DNA of 63,369 nucleotides, taken from Paraburkholderia ribeironis (GTDB taxonomy: Bacteria > Pseudomonadota > Gammaproteobacteria > Burkholderiales > Burkholderiaceae). The DNA is taken from contig NZ_CYGX02000057.1 in NCBI RefSeq assembly GCF_900019265.1, positions 1 to 63,369 of the forward strand. The letters run 5' to 3'. Below are positions 1 through 8,052 of this stretch, piece after piece (the stretch's first letter is position 1; every line of letters starts with the position of its first letter). A program made the translations under genes and the position numbers. Below the pieces are notes generated by a model. That model saw nothing but the letters and a program-made list of their open reading frames with translations, ran no database searches and had not been told where the DNA came from.

Positions 1-53
1 TTAATCAGCGTTTCCTTAGCGCGCATGCCCCGGCGGATCACTTCCGACTTCAT
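1..53 (-). CDS. 5' end of a minus-strand gene, possibly a TetR-type regulator (partial)
   Basis: On the minus strand an ATG at 53 follows a purine-rich stretch (GGATGGAAAG) and opens a frame that runs off the left edge. Only 17 residues are visible, beginning MKSEVIRRGMRAKETL. A basic N-terminus followed by a KETLI-like helix start is typical of the beginning of TetR-family DNA-binding domains, but 17 residues cannot establish a family. The next gene to the right is on the plus strand, so this would be the first gene of a divergent unit. Confidence 0.35.
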   Translation of the reverse strand, partial: MKSEVIRRGMRAKETLI

Positions 54-100
54 GTCGCGCTTTCCATCCTGCTATCGACAATGCGGCTTATATTGATGTT

Positions 101-235
101 ATGGAGCTCCTGCATCAACGCGCTTACCCGATCAGCGCGATTGCCGCGTTCGTGCTGGCGATGCTGGCGATCTTCGCGGTGGGACTGCTGGTCGGCGCGG
201 CCCGCGCCGCGCGGCCGCAACCGCTCCGGGTATGA
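101..235 (+). CDS. Possible 44-residue single-span membrane peptide
   Basis: A short frame starts at ATG 101 and stops at TGA 233-235. After a short polar N-terminus it has one strongly hydrophobic stretch of about 22 residues (about residues 12-33), followed by a basic tail with several Arg, as expected for a small inner-membrane protein with its C-terminus in the cytoplasm. No good Shine-Dalgarno sequence is visible. I recognise no family. It lies 77 bases upstream of another small membrane protein on the same strand. The hydrophobic character supports it, but a frame this short can arise by chance. Confidence 0.3.
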   Translation: MELLHQRAYPISAIAAFVLAMLAIFAVGLLVGAARAARPQPLRV

Positions 236-312
236 TGCCGGGCGCGCGCCCCTATCGGATCGGCCGTCGCCGTCGCTCCTTATGCCGCACTTTTCCAGTC
301 GCGAGAACCATC

Positions 313-579
313 ATGCCCGCCCAACACGATGAAGCTTCCACCACCAACGCCACGCCGGCCGAGACAAAGCGCAAGACGCTGTCGATTACGACACGCAATC
401 TTCTGATGGTCGTCGTCGGTGTCGTGGTGTTCGCGATCGTCGCGAGCGTCGTGCTCTATAGCACGGTCATGTATGGCGACGAGATTCCCAACTTCGGCAT
501 CATCCTGATGCTGACCGTGCCGGTGATCGCGGGCGTGGCGTTCCGCGTCGGCCTGGATGCGTGGCTGGATCGCGAGTGA
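313..579 (+). CDS. Small membrane protein of unknown function
   Basis: The 88-residue product begins MPAQHDEAS with a polar, Thr/Ala-rich cytoplasmic N-terminus. Two hydrophobic segments follow (about residues 28-50 and 57-80), and the end is charged (LDRE). The start at 313 is preferred over an upstream in-frame ATG because the upstream part is Arg-rich and looks non-coding; GAGAACC lies just before it. It is convergent with the sensor kinase that ends at 650. No family is recognised; it resembles other short two-helix membrane proteins of Burkholderiales. Confidence 0.6.
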   Translation: MPAQHDEASTTNATPAETKRKTLSITTRNLLMVVVGVVVFAIVASVVLYSTVMYGDEIPNFGIILMLTVPVIAGVAFRVGLDAWLDRE

Positions 580-649
580 ACGTCGCGGGTAGCGTCCTGA
601 CGACGCCCGGCGGCGTACCCGTGAATCGATCATCGCGGTGAATCGCGCC

Positions 650-1999
650 TTAAGCGGACCTCACCGGCAACACCACCCACACCTCCAGCCCGCCGCCCTC
701 ACGCGCATGAAACTGCATGCTGCCGCCATGCAGCCGCGCAATCCGGTCGACGATCGACAACCCCAGACCCGTGCCGCCGCTATGCGAACGCGCATTGCGA
801 CCGCGCTGGAACGGCGCCTTCAGTTGCTCCAGTTCCTGCACCGACAGACCTGTGCCCCGATCGCAGACCGCGATCGTCACCGCGTCGCCGCTCGCCCAGG
901 TGCGCACGGCGAGTCCAGTGCCGCCGTACACGATCGCGTTCTGCATCAGGTTCATCAGCAGCCGCATCATGCTGATCGGGCGGTAAGCGAGCGCCGGGAG
1001 CTTCGCGAGCGACAGCTCGAACTCATGCCCGAGTCCCGCGAAATCACCCGCGAGCCGTTCGATCAGCGCGTTCAGATCGCCAGGCTGCGCGGCCTCGCGT
1101 GCGCCGCTGCCCGCGTAATCCATGAACTGCTGCAGGATCGACTCGATCTGGTCCAGATACGACTCGGCGGCGACCACGAAGCTGCTGTCGCTGCCATCCG
1201 GCATCGCCATCGCCATCGACAGGCGCAGCTTGGTCAGCGGCGTGCGGATGTCGTGCGAGATGCCGGCCAGCATCAATGCGCGCGTCGCGTCGGCTTCCTG
1301 CAACGCGTGCGTCATCTGATTGAAAGCGCGGCTCACCGCGGCGATTTCGGTGGGTCCGTCAGTCGGCAACGGCGCGGGCGTTTCGCCGGCGCTCACACGG
1401 CGCGCCGCCCGCGTCAGTTCTTCCAGCGGCTCGTTCAGGTGCAGCTGGATCGCGTAGCCAGCCAACGCGGCCAGCGCGGCCAGACCGAGCGACAGAAAAA
1501 TCGCCGCTTCGAGTCCGTTGCCCTGCGCGTCCTCGGGGATCGGCATCGCGATCCAGTACGGCGCTTGCGGCGCATCGGGCGGCGCGTGCATGCGAATCCA
1601 CAGGCGCTGCCCGCTCTCGGTTTGCCACTGCGTCAGCATGTCGGCGGGCAGATGCTCGCGCAAGCTGTCGATAAACACACGGCGTTGATACGTGCGATAG
1701 GCGCGCCAGAGATTCGGCGCGGGCGTCTTGAGAGCCTCGGCAGGCAGTTGCGCGCGAGCGTCGAGCCGCGCCGTCAGGTTGGCGCGTGCGCCGGGCGGCG
1801 TCGATGCCAACAGACTGTCGAGCGTGGTCACATAGGTGGCGAACACGGCCGCCGCGCGCTCGACGCGCGGCCGCTGCACGTAATGCAGCAACACGCCGAG
1901 CGCGCACACCTGGCTCAGCATCACGAGCACGATCAGCAACGCGATGTTGCGCGCGAGCAGCGTTCTCGGCAGCAACCTTCGCAGCAGCGCGCGACTCAT
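650..1999 (-). CDS. EnvZ/RisS-like sensor histidine kinase
   Basis: A 449-residue membrane kinase partnered with the OmpR-type regulator just upstream. There is a first transmembrane helix near residues 16-38, a periplasmic sensor region of about 120 residues, a second helix near 163-185, a HAMP linker, and the dimerisation box SHDIRTPLTKLR with the phospho-accepting His near residue 249. The ATP-binding N box (NLMQNAIVYG) and GTGLGLSIV glycine box are intact. The start at 1999 is chosen because its ATG overlaps the regulator's stop codon (ATGA), so translation is coupled. In relatives such pairs respond to osmotic or acid stress; the stimulus here is not visible. Confidence 0.9.
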   Translation of the reverse strand: MSRALLRRLLPRTLLARNIALLIVLVMLSQVCALGVLLHYVQRPRVERAAAVFATYVTTLDSLLASTPPGARANLTARLDARAQLPAEALKTPAPNLWRAYRTYQRRVFIDSLREHLPADMLTQWQTESGQRLWIRMHAPPDAPQAPYWIAMPIPEDAQGNGLEAAIFLSLGLAALAALAGYAIQLHLNEPLEELTRAARRVSAGETPAPLPTDGPTEIAAVSRAFNQMTHALQEADATRALMLAGISHDIRTPLTKLRLSMAMAMPDGSDSSFVVAAESYLDQIESILQQFMDYAGSGAREAAQPGDLNALIERLAGDFAGLGHEFELSLAKLPALAYRPISMMRLLMNLMQNAIVYGGTGLAVRTWASGDAVTIAVCDRGTGLSVQELEQLKAPFQRGRNARSHSGGTGLGLSIVDRIARLHGGSMQFHAREGGGLEVWVVLPVRSA

Positions 2000-2709
2000 G
2001 GCTCGACATCGGCGACCAGCATGTAGCCGACGCCCCACACGGTCTTGATGAAGCGCGGCTTGGACGGATCGTCCTCGATGATCTGCCGCAGGCGCAACAC
2101 CTGCACGTCGATGCTGCGATCGAGCGCATCATGCTCGCGGCCCCGTGCGCGCGCCAGCAAGTTGTCGCGGCTCACTGGCCGGTTCGGCGACGACGCGAGC
2201 GCAACCAGCAGCAGCATCTGCGCCGAATGAATTTCCTGCGGCGTACCGGCGCGCGTGAGCTGTTGCCTCGCGACGTCGAGCGTGAAGTCGCCGAAGCGCA
2301 CGCTTTGCGAAGTCACCGTGACATCGCCCGAGGCGATCTTCTGGCGGCGCAGCAGCGCGTTGATCCGAGCCACCAGTTCGCGCGGCAGGAACGGCTTGGC
2401 GAGGTAGTCATCGGCGCCGGTTTCGAGGCCGGCCACGCGGTCGAGCGGATCGCCCTTGGCGGTCAGCATCAGGATCGGCAAGGTCTGGCCCTGCGTGCGC
2501 AAACGGGCGCAGATCTCGAGACCGTCTTCCGCGCCGATCATCAGATCGAGCACCAGCAGATCGAACGGCTCGCGCTCCAGGTAGCGGTCCAGACGTTTGC
2601 TGTCCTCGGCGGCTCGCACGTCGAAGCCGTGGCCACGCAAGAAGCGCAGCAGCATGTTGCGCAGTTCGACTTCGTCGTCGAGCACGATGATTTTGGCGGG
2701 GCGATCCAT
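1996..2709 (-). CDS. OmpR/RisA-like response regulator
   Basis: A 237-residue regulator with an N-terminal receiver domain (acidic pair D11/D12, phospho-acceptor D55 in LVLDLM, K105 in YLAKPF) and a C-terminal winged-helix domain. The C-terminal part closely follows E. coli OmpR, including LARARGREHDALDRSIDVQ and a TVWGVGYM wing. The ATG at 2709 is preferred over one eight codons upstream because GAGGAG sits eight bases before it. It is the first gene of a two-gene operon with the kinase. By family it controls outer-membrane and stress genes; targets here are unknown. Confidence 0.92.
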   Translation of the reverse strand: MDRPAKIIVLDDEVELRNMLLRFLRGHGFDVRAAEDSKRLDRYLEREPFDLLVLDLMIGAEDGLEICARLRTQGQTLPILMLTAKGDPLDRVAGLETGADDYLAKPFLPRELVARINALLRRQKIASGDVTVTSQSVRFGDFTLDVARQQLTRAGTPQEIHSAQMLLLVALASSPNRPVSRDNLLARARGREHDALDRSIDVQVLRLRQIIEDDPSKPRFIKTVWGVGYMLVADVEP

Positions 2710-2759
2710 GCGATAGCTCCTCGGTTCAGGCATCGGGGCGGCGCGTCGGGCGGCGTTTC

Positions 2760-3006
2760 ACGCGCCGCATGCCGTTCGGACCGACGCTGCGACGACATGT
2801 GCAGCGTCGGAATGAACGGCACGGCGATGCAGATGGAAGCGAGCATCCCAGAAAATACCGCAATCCCGAGCGAACGTCGCGCCTCGCAGTGTGCAGGTCG
2901 CGATCACGGCCAGCAGCGCCATGCGAATCGGGCTGAACACGCGCTGCAGTTCGGGCCGCCGCGCGATGCTCGCCATCAGCGAGTCGATGGCGTCCTGCAG
3001 CAGACG
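2760..3006 (-). pseudogene. Decayed fragments of an RND multidrug efflux pump
   Basis: Two pieces in different minus-strand frames look like parts of an AcrB/MexB-type protein. At about 3003-2926 the frame reads AIDSLMASIARRPELQRVF, matching the periplasmic stretch where such pumps carry a helix ending in RPEL-(Q/T)-xVF. At about 2846-2760 another frame reads GMLASICIAVPFIPTL followed by RRSERHAAR, which resembles the last membrane helix and cytoplasmic tail. The intervening several hundred residues are missing and the frames differ, so this would be a deletion remnant. There is no start codon or ribosome-binding site. The identification is from motif memory and could be coincidental. Confidence 0.45.
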
Positions 3007-3016
3007 CCCACTCGGC

Positions 3017-3310
3017 TCAGTGCGCTGCCGCGCGTTCCTGCATGAATGCCTCGATCTGCGGCAACGTGATGTAGCCGGCCTTCTGCGTATCGATCTCGTC
3101 GAAATGTTTGGCCACCATCGGCATGCCGGCCTCTGCCTGTTGAAGGGTGAGCTTACCGTCGCGCGTGGTGTTGGCATTCGAAAAGCGCATCTGCAATTGC
3201 TGCACCATGCGGTCCATGCGCTGCGGGTTGACGCCTTGCGGCGCGGCGCTCTGGGCGAACGTGACGGTGGACGCGCAGCACAGCAGCACGGTGGCGAGCA
3301 ACTTCTTCAT
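3017..3310 (-). CDS. Exported EF-hand-like protein
   Basis: A 97-residue protein with a clear signal peptide (MKKLLATVLLCCASTVTFA, cleavage after the Ala). The mature part has two helix-loop-helix units: one around NTTRDGKLTLQQAE, close to the calcium-loop pattern DxNxDGxLxxxE, and a second around DTQKAGYITLPQIE, which lacks several acidic ligands. It is probably a periplasmic calcium-responsive or degenerate EF-hand protein. GGAGTCAG lies close upstream of the start. It stands alone between the RND remnant and a divergent exported protein; partners are unknown. Confidence 0.8.
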   Translation of the reverse strand: MKKLLATVLLCCASTVTFAQSAAPQGVNPQRMDRMVQQLQMRFSNANTTRDGKLTLQQAEAGMPMVAKHFDEIDTQKAGYITLPQIEAFMQERAAAH

Positions 3311-3683
3311 GACTGACTCCTTCGATCAGGCCATCGGGCGTCGTCTGCTTATGCCGCGATCCATCTCGATGACAGGCCGAATTCTTGTGGATGCGTCGGA
3401 CGATGGCAATTGCAGAATCATGTCGACTTATGTCACGGCTGTCACGGCTGTTCGCGAGCGTTCGCACCGGTCGTCAGCGGCGTTCCCTTAGGCAACGCGC
3501 AGCATGCGCTTCAAACATACGGGTGCGTTCGCGCGCCCGCACGCCGCTGCATGGTGACATCGAATGAAATGAGTTTGTCGTTCCGCTCTGGCGGCGACTT
3601 GCGTATCTTTCGACTGCCGGCGCGGCCAGCACTACATGCACCCTATGCACCACATGCGCCGCCCACCACTTCAGGAGTCCAAA

Positions 3684-4025
3684 ATGACTATTCGCTTCGT
3701 CTGCGCGTCTGCCTTTACCGCTATCGGTCTCGCCTGTTCATCGACCGCCTTCGCGAGGGTCGTCGTGTATATGCCAGCGGCCGTGGTCTACGCGCCGCCG
3801 CCGCGGCCGGTGTATTACGCGGTGCCGGTCAGTCCGGTGTATGTGACGGCGCCCCCGCCTATCGCCGCTCCGCTGGCGGTGCCGGTCGCGGCAACCACCA
3901 CCGTGCCGCCGATGAAACCCGTTCCCGCGCCCACTGCTGCGGTTGTATCGCCGCCGCCCAACTACGCCGTCGTGCCGGCTCCCGCCGTGGTCTACGCGCA
4001 GCCGGTCATGATGGCACCGCGCTAG
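3684..4025 (+). CDS. Exported proline/valine/tyrosine-rich protein
   Basis: A 113-residue product starting MTIRFVCAS, with AGGAG ten bases upstream of the ATG; an earlier in-frame ATG lacks such a site. An N-terminal signal peptide ends near TAFA. The rest is low-complexity and rich in Pro, Val, Ala and Tyr, with repeated VVYAPPP, PVYYAVP and VVYAQP units. The composition suggests an extended periplasmic or surface polypeptide without a catalytic fold. The exported protein at 58919-59914 has a similar PPPxVY tail. Function unknown. Confidence 0.7.
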   Translation: MTIRFVCASAFTAIGLACSSTAFARVVVYMPAAVVYAPPPRPVYYAVPVSPVYVTAPPPIAAPLAVPVAATTTVPPMKPVPAPTAAVVSPPPNYAVVPAPAVVYAQPVMMAPR

Positions 4026-4155
4026 GCGCGCGTCCCGTCTTCGGTCTGCTGCCGGGGACCACACAGTTCGCAGTCGAAAGACCCGAAGGTGCTACGTCAG
4101 TCGACCTTTGTCCGGGTGGTTCTATCGACGGGCCTGGCGCTGCCGCAGTACCCGC

Positions 4156-4587
4156 TTACGCGCGTTGCGTGGCCGACATCGCCCGCTCGACGAGTTCGAA
4201 CACGGCCATGCCCGCCACCATCGCCGCCACGAAGCCGACCGCCTTCGGGTAGCCCGCGCCGAGCGCAACCAGCGCGGGACCCGGGCAGAAACCGGCCAGA
4301 CCCCAGCCGATGCCAAACGCGGCGCTGCCGAAAATCAGCCTCGGCGTGATGGTCGTGCTCGTCGGCAGTTGCATCGGCAATCCGAGCACTGAGCTCTTGC
4401 GGCGTCGGACGACGAAAAACGCCAACGAGCCGATCGCAATGGCGCCAGCCATCACGAAGGCCAGCGACGGATCCCAGCGGCCGGCGAGGTCGAGAAAACC
4501 CAGCACCTTGGCCGGATTGGCCATGCCGGAAACCATCAGGCCCAAGCCGAAAAGCAGGCCAGCGAGCAACGCGGTAATTGCTGCCAT
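4156..4587 (-). CDS. YeeE/YedE-family (PmpB-like) sulfur-transport membrane protein
   Basis: A 143-residue membrane protein with about four hydrophobic helices. It carries GLGLMVSGMANPAKVLGFLD, characteristic of the second half-protein of YeeE/YedE pairs, and the conserved GxxFCPGPALV segment with the cysteine thought to handle sulfur. The start at 4587 is chosen because GGAGG precedes it and it lies one base after the stop of the partner gene. With the neighbouring half-transporter and the BigR-like regulator it forms an operon. In relatives these proteins move thiosulfate or related sulfur species during sulfide/persulfide handling. Confidence 0.85.
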   Translation of the reverse strand: MAAITALLAGLLFGLGLMVSGMANPAKVLGFLDLAGRWDPSLAFVMAGAIAIGSLAFFVVRRRKSSVLGLPMQLPTSTTITPRLIFGSAAFGIGWGLAGFCPGPALVALGAGYPKAVGFVAAMVAGMAVFELVERAMSATQRA

Positions 4588-4588
4588 G

Positions 4589-5023
4589 TCACCCTCCAAT
4601 CATGTGTCGTTGCACGAAAACAGTCAGGAACCCCGCCGCCATGAAGGTCGCGGTTGCGGCCAGCGAGCGGATGGACCCGCGCGAGAGGCCACACACGCCA
4701 TGACCGCTGGTGCAGCCGCTGGCGTAGCGCGTGCCGATTCCGACCAGGAATCCGGCGACCAGGATTTCGCTCCAGCCCGCCTCGATATCCGCGGTTGCGG
4801 GCATGCCCGCGAGACTTGCCATGACGGGCGCACCGATCAGACCCGCGAGAAAGGCGATGCGCCAGCCGATGTCGTTGCGCGGCCAGCTCAGCAAGCCGCC
4901 GAAGATGCCACTGATGCCAGCGATGCGGCCGTTGGCCTGCACGAGCACGGCGGCGGCCAGGCCGATGACGAGTCCCCCCGTCAACGACAGACCGGGCGTG
5001 AAATGCGCGAGGTCAATCAGCAT
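4589..5023 (-). CDS. YeeE/YedE-family (PmpA-like) sulfur-transport membrane protein
   Basis: A 144-residue membrane protein with about four helices and the signature SGCTSGHGVCGLSRGS near residues 102-118, whose cysteines are the conserved sulfur-binding residues of the family. The start at 5023 overlaps the last codons of the ArsR-type gene by seven bases, showing coupled translation. It is the first half-transporter of a pair. Together with the redox-cysteine repressor it fits a persulfide-inducible export or uptake system. Confidence 0.87.
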   Translation of the reverse strand: MLIDLAHFTPGLSLTGGLVIGLAAAVLVQANGRIAGISGIFGGLLSWPRNDIGWRIAFLAGLIGAPVMASLAGMPATADIEAGWSEILVAGFLVGIGTRYASGCTSGHGVCGLSRGSIRSLAATATFMAAGFLTVFVQRHMIGG

Positions 5024-5355
5024 GATTCGTCCTCCGAAGGATTGACGCAGAACTGTTGATAAAGAACGGCCATGACTGCAAGCGCCTGTGGGCTTGCCAC
5101 CGAATAGAAGATGTTTTTACCTTCGCGGCGCGTCGTTACGAGGTCGCTTTCACGGAGCACGCCCAACTGTTGGGAAAGCGTCGGCTGCCGGATGCCGAGC
5201 TGCTCCTCCAACTCGCCAACGGACAGCTCCGCTTGGGAAAGCTGGCACATGAGCAGCAGGCGGTCCGGATTGGCGAGCACCTTCAGCAGTGCGCACGCGT
5301 TCGAGGCGGCGGCCTGCATCGTGGCGAGATCGAAGGTTGGAGATCGCGGGCTCAT
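5017..5355 (-). CDS. bigR: BigR/SqrR-like persulfide-sensing ArsR-family repressor
   Basis: A 112-residue winged-helix protein. The recognition helix region is RQPTLSQQLGVLRESDLV, followed by a wing (TTRREGKNIFYSV). Two cysteines sit at the positions that form the sensor pair in BigR/SqrR: one in LLLMCQLSQAE (near residue 37) and one in LYQQFC near residue 104. The metal-binding CVC motif of arsenic sensors is absent, which argues against ArsR proper. It heads an operon with two YeeE/YedE transporters. By family it represses the operon until persulfide links the two cysteines. Confidence 0.85.
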   Translation of the reverse strand: MSPRSPTFDLATMQAAASNACALLKVLANPDRLLLMCQLSQAELSVGELEEQLGIRQPTLSQQLGVLRESDLVTTRREGKNIFYSVASPQALAVMAVLYQQFCVNPSEDESC

Positions 5356-5386
5356 AAGCTACCTACAATTTACATGGCGATAGTTT

Positions 5387-5401
5387 ATTATTAAATATAA
5401 T
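5387..5401. promoter_or_regulatory. AT-rich dyad upstream of the BigR-like operon
   Basis: ATTAT-N5-ATAAT is an inverted repeat in a short AT-rich patch about 35 bases upstream of the regulator's start, in otherwise GC-rich DNA. The position fits an operator overlapping the promoter of the persulfide operon. BigR-type repressors bind AT-rich dyads, so autoregulation is likely, but this exact site is inferred only from position and symmetry. Confidence 0.45.
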
Positions 5402-5712
5402 GTTTGACAAACGAATGTTTGCGTCCAGGCGCGTTAGCGGTATCGCTTGCTCACACTGAACTGCGCGTCGATGTTGCCGGCGCAGTGCGCACACGTCGCA
5501 CGGCTCGAAACGATGCTGCGCGCTGTGGGCGGATCGGACAGAACCTTCTGCGCTGGAGCGCCGCAAGCTTGGACGGCAACGCGGACATGACGCTTGTGGG
5601 CAACGTCATCGGCGCGGCGGCGCTGGCGGCGCTGCTCGATCATGCCGCCATCGCTGCGGAGATCACCGGTAATCGCCAGGTCACTTCATCAGTGCAGACG
5701 CGTGTGGTCCGC
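5402..5712. other. Gap without a supported gene
   Basis: Several frames are open here on both strands, but none has a ribosome-binding site and recognisable protein content together. The plus-strand stretch around 5580-5700 translates to an Ala-rich hydrophobic segment (VIGAAALAALLDHAAIA) that could be a remnant of a membrane protein. I could not assign it. Confidence 0.4.
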
Positions 5713-6963
5713 TCAACCGGTGAGAATCCGCGCGCCGAGTGCCAGCACGAGCGCAGGCACCATCACGAGCACGCCGACTTTCAGGAACTTCATGAAGCTC
5801 ACGTCTTCGCCTTCGCGGCGAATCGCGTTGAGCCAGAGGATCGTCGCGAGTGAGCCGGTGATCGACAGGTTCGGGCCGAGATCAACGCCAATCAGCAGCG
5901 CATCGATCACCCGCTCAGGACTGTGCGCCTGCATCACCGTTGAACTGGCGATCAAGCCGGCCGGCAGGTTGTTCATCAGATTGCTGCCGAACGCGATGAA
6001 CGCGCCGGCCCAACCCGCCGTCGCCACTTCGTTATGTTCGGTGGCCTGGCGCAATATCGTGGCCAGCGTCGTAATGACACCCGTGTGATCGAGCATCTCG
6101 ACCATCACGAACAACGCGGCGACCAGCGGCAGCACGCTCCATGAAATTTCCCGGATCATCGGCAACGGCGATTTGCGCTCCAGGATCAGCACCATCAGCG
6201 CAGTCAGTGTGCCCAGTATCGCGGTGGGCAGGCCGAGCGCGATGTCGTACGCGGAGACGGTCAGCAACACGCCCGCCGTCACCGCGATGCCCGCGAGCGC
6301 GATACGCCCGCTCGACGACAATTCGACCGCTTCGAGATTCGACTCGCAAATGCCGGCGAGCGCGTCACGCTGGGTCCAACGCAACATCACGTAAGTCGCG
6401 ACGATCGACAGCAACGACGGCAACGTAAAGCGCAGCATCCACGCGCCGAGCGCCGGCGTGTGATTGCCATACAGCACGATGTTGGCCGGGTTCGAAATCG
6501 GCAGCACGAAGCTCGCGGCGTTGGCGACGAACGCGCAGATGAACAGCAACGGCAGCGGCGGCGTCTTCGCTTTTTTGGCGGCGGCGAACACGGCCGGCGT
6601 GAGGACGACCGCGGTCGCATCATTGGAAAGAAACGCGGTGATCACCACGCCGACCAGATATATCAGCACGAACAGCCTGCGCGGCGAACTGCGCGCATGA
6701 TTGACCGCGAGCACGGCAACCCAGTCGAACAGACCTTCGCGGCGGCCGACTTCAGAGAGCAGCATCATGCCGAACAGGAACAGATAGACGTCGGTGCCTT
6801 TGCCGATCGCCTCGATCGCCAGATGCATCGGCAACAGCCCGAGTAACACCAGCAGCAGCGCACCGGCGACGGCCCACACGGCTTCGGGCCATTTGAACGG
6901 CCGGGTGATCACGCCAGCCGTGGCAATAGCGGCAATGCCCCAGGGCAGGAAAACGGAATTCAC
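5713..6963 (-). CDS. ArsB/NhaD-superfamily ion transporter
   Basis: A 416-residue protein with about ten to twelve hydrophobic helices. Family signatures include FLSNDATAVVLTP in the first half and the conserved loop SNLMNNLPAGLI in the second, the paired NDA/NNLP motifs of the arsenite/citrate/sodium-proton (ion transporter) superfamily. An ISNPANIV segment lies in the substrate region. Close relatives are annotated as arsenic efflux pump ArsB, but no arsC or arsenic-type ArsR is adjacent, so the substrate is uncertain. It is transcribed away from cytochrome b561, with a palindrome in the intergenic region. Confidence 0.8.
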   Translation of the reverse strand: MNSVFLPWGIAAIATAGVITRPFKWPEAVWAVAGALLLVLLGLLPMHLAIEAIGKGTDVYLFLFGMMLLSEVGRREGLFDWVAVLAVNHARSSPRRLFVLIYLVGVVITAFLSNDATAVVLTPAVFAAAKKAKTPPLPLLFICAFVANAASFVLPISNPANIVLYGNHTPALGAWMLRFTLPSLLSIVATYVMLRWTQRDALAGICESNLEAVELSSSGRIALAGIAVTAGVLLTVSAYDIALGLPTAILGTLTALMVLILERKSPLPMIREISWSVLPLVAALFVMVEMLDHTGVITTLATILRQATEHNEVATAGWAGAFIAFGSNLMNNLPAGLIASSTVMQAHSPERVIDALLIGVDLGPNLSITGSLATILWLNAIRREGEDVSFMKFLKVGVLVMVPALVLALGARILTG

Positions 6964-7368
6964 AGCATCAGTCCAGAAATATGGGTTGCGCGCGAGCGCG
7001 CCAAGGTCATGCGCCAGCCACGATGATTCGATGCCGCACGAGCCGGAGAGCGCAGGCCGCAGGTCCGCGCCCGCGTCGAAACGATTGCATGCATGCTCAT
7101 CCCAGCCGATTCACGGCCATCATGCAGTCGCGCCCGTTGTCCGGCAAATGCGCGCCGGGCGCGACGAAGTACTTTCCACTGCTATTCATGAGTCGCCGTC
7201 CTGATTACGATTTAGCCCGCAAATTACCACAATGTTGTGGTATTTGAATCACATTGACGTCACCGCGACAACAATCTGTTCCCGTTTGCCCGCCTATTCA
7301 GTTTTAATTGGCCTCCATACTATCCGCATTCACAGGCGAAACCTCGCCATCAACCCACGCGAAAAACA
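6964..7368. other. Divergent intergenic region between the ArsB-like gene and cytochrome b561
   Basis: About 400 bases without a convincing frame. It must hold the promoters of both divergent units. The only outstanding structure I see is the 18-bp palindrome listed separately. The sequence right of 7200 is more AT-rich than its surroundings, consistent with promoter DNA for the plus-strand cluster. Confidence 0.5.
7225..7242. promoter_or_regulatory. Perfect 8+2+8 palindrome, probable operator
   Basis: TACCACAA-TG-TTGTGGTA is a perfect inverted repeat located 127 bases before the cytochrome b561 start and about 260 bases before the divergent transporter. There is no T-tract on either side, so it is not a terminator. 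A dimeric repressor or activator controlling the b561-YceI cluster is the likely reader. The protein is not identifiable from the window. Confidence 0.5.
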
Positions 7369-7923
7369 ATGCCATCACGTCCTTCCAGTTCCCAACGCTA
7401 TAACGGCGGCGCCATTGCACTGCACTGGCTGATCGCGGCGCTGATCATCGGCGGCTTTTATATCGGCTGGATCATGACCGATATCCCCGGCTTCACACCC
7501 ACCAAGCTGAAGTACTTCTCCTGGCACAAGTGGATCGGCGTGACCGTTTTCGTGCTCGCGATGATCCGCGTGCTGTGGCGCGCCACCCACCGCGCGCCGC
7601 CGCTCGACGACGCGACGCCCGCATGGCAGAGGGCCGCTGCCCATCTGGTGCACGGCGTGCTGTATCTGCTGATGCTGGCGATTCCGTTGTCCGGCTACTT
7701 CTATAGCTCCGCGGCAGGCATCCAGGTGGTGTACCTCGGCGTCGTGCCGCTGCCGACGATCATTGGCCCGGATCAGGCGCTCAAGGCCATGCTGCGCACA
7801 GTCCACGTGCTGCTCAATTACACGCTGCTGACGCTGGTCGCGATGCACGTGCTGGCAGCGCTCAAGCATCAGTTCGTCGACCGCGACGGTCTGCTCGCCC
7901 GGATGGTGCCGTTCGTCAAATAG
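7369..7923 (+). CDS. Cytochrome b561
   Basis: A 184-residue membrane protein with four helices. Conserved histidines suited to haem b coordination lie in IALHWLIAAL (helix 1), FSWHKWIGV (helix 2), TVHVLLNYT and AMHVLAALKH (helices 3-4). The start at 7369 puts the family's RYNGGAIALHW motif at residues 10-20, as in relatives. It is followed on the same strand by two YceI proteins, an association common in proteobacteria, where the b561 is thought to move electrons across the inner membrane for a lipid/quinone-binding periplasmic partner. Confidence 0.9.
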   Translation: MPSRPSSSQRYNGGAIALHWLIAALIIGGFYIGWIMTDIPGFTPTKLKYFSWHKWIGVTVFVLAMIRVLWRATHRAPPLDDATPAWQRAAAHLVHGVLYLLMLAIPLSGYFYSSAAGIQVVYLGVVPLPTIIGPDQALKAMLRTVHVLLNYTLLTLVAMHVLAALKHQFVDRDGLLARMVPFVK

Positions 7924-7938
7924 TCAAATAGTCAAATA
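7915..7938 (+). repeat. Three copies of an 8-base unit at the b561 stop codon
   Basis: GTCAAATA is repeated three times. The first copy contains the stop codon TAG of the b561 gene; the others follow it. This is a small slippage-type duplication that does not change the protein end. Confidence 0.7.
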
Positions 7939-8052
7939 GCGGCGGTCACGATCAACCCACTGCGTGGCCGGCGATTGGCTACGACCTGTTGGCAATCTAA
8001 TTCCTCGCGGTGCGCAATCAACGCACGCGGTTTCGATAGGATGCGTACCATC

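Noticed and set aside
5713..6963. Arsenic resistance operon
   Set aside because: The transporter resembles ArsB, but no arsC, arsH or metal-type ArsR is adjacent. The nearby ArsR-family protein has the persulfide-sensor cysteine pattern.
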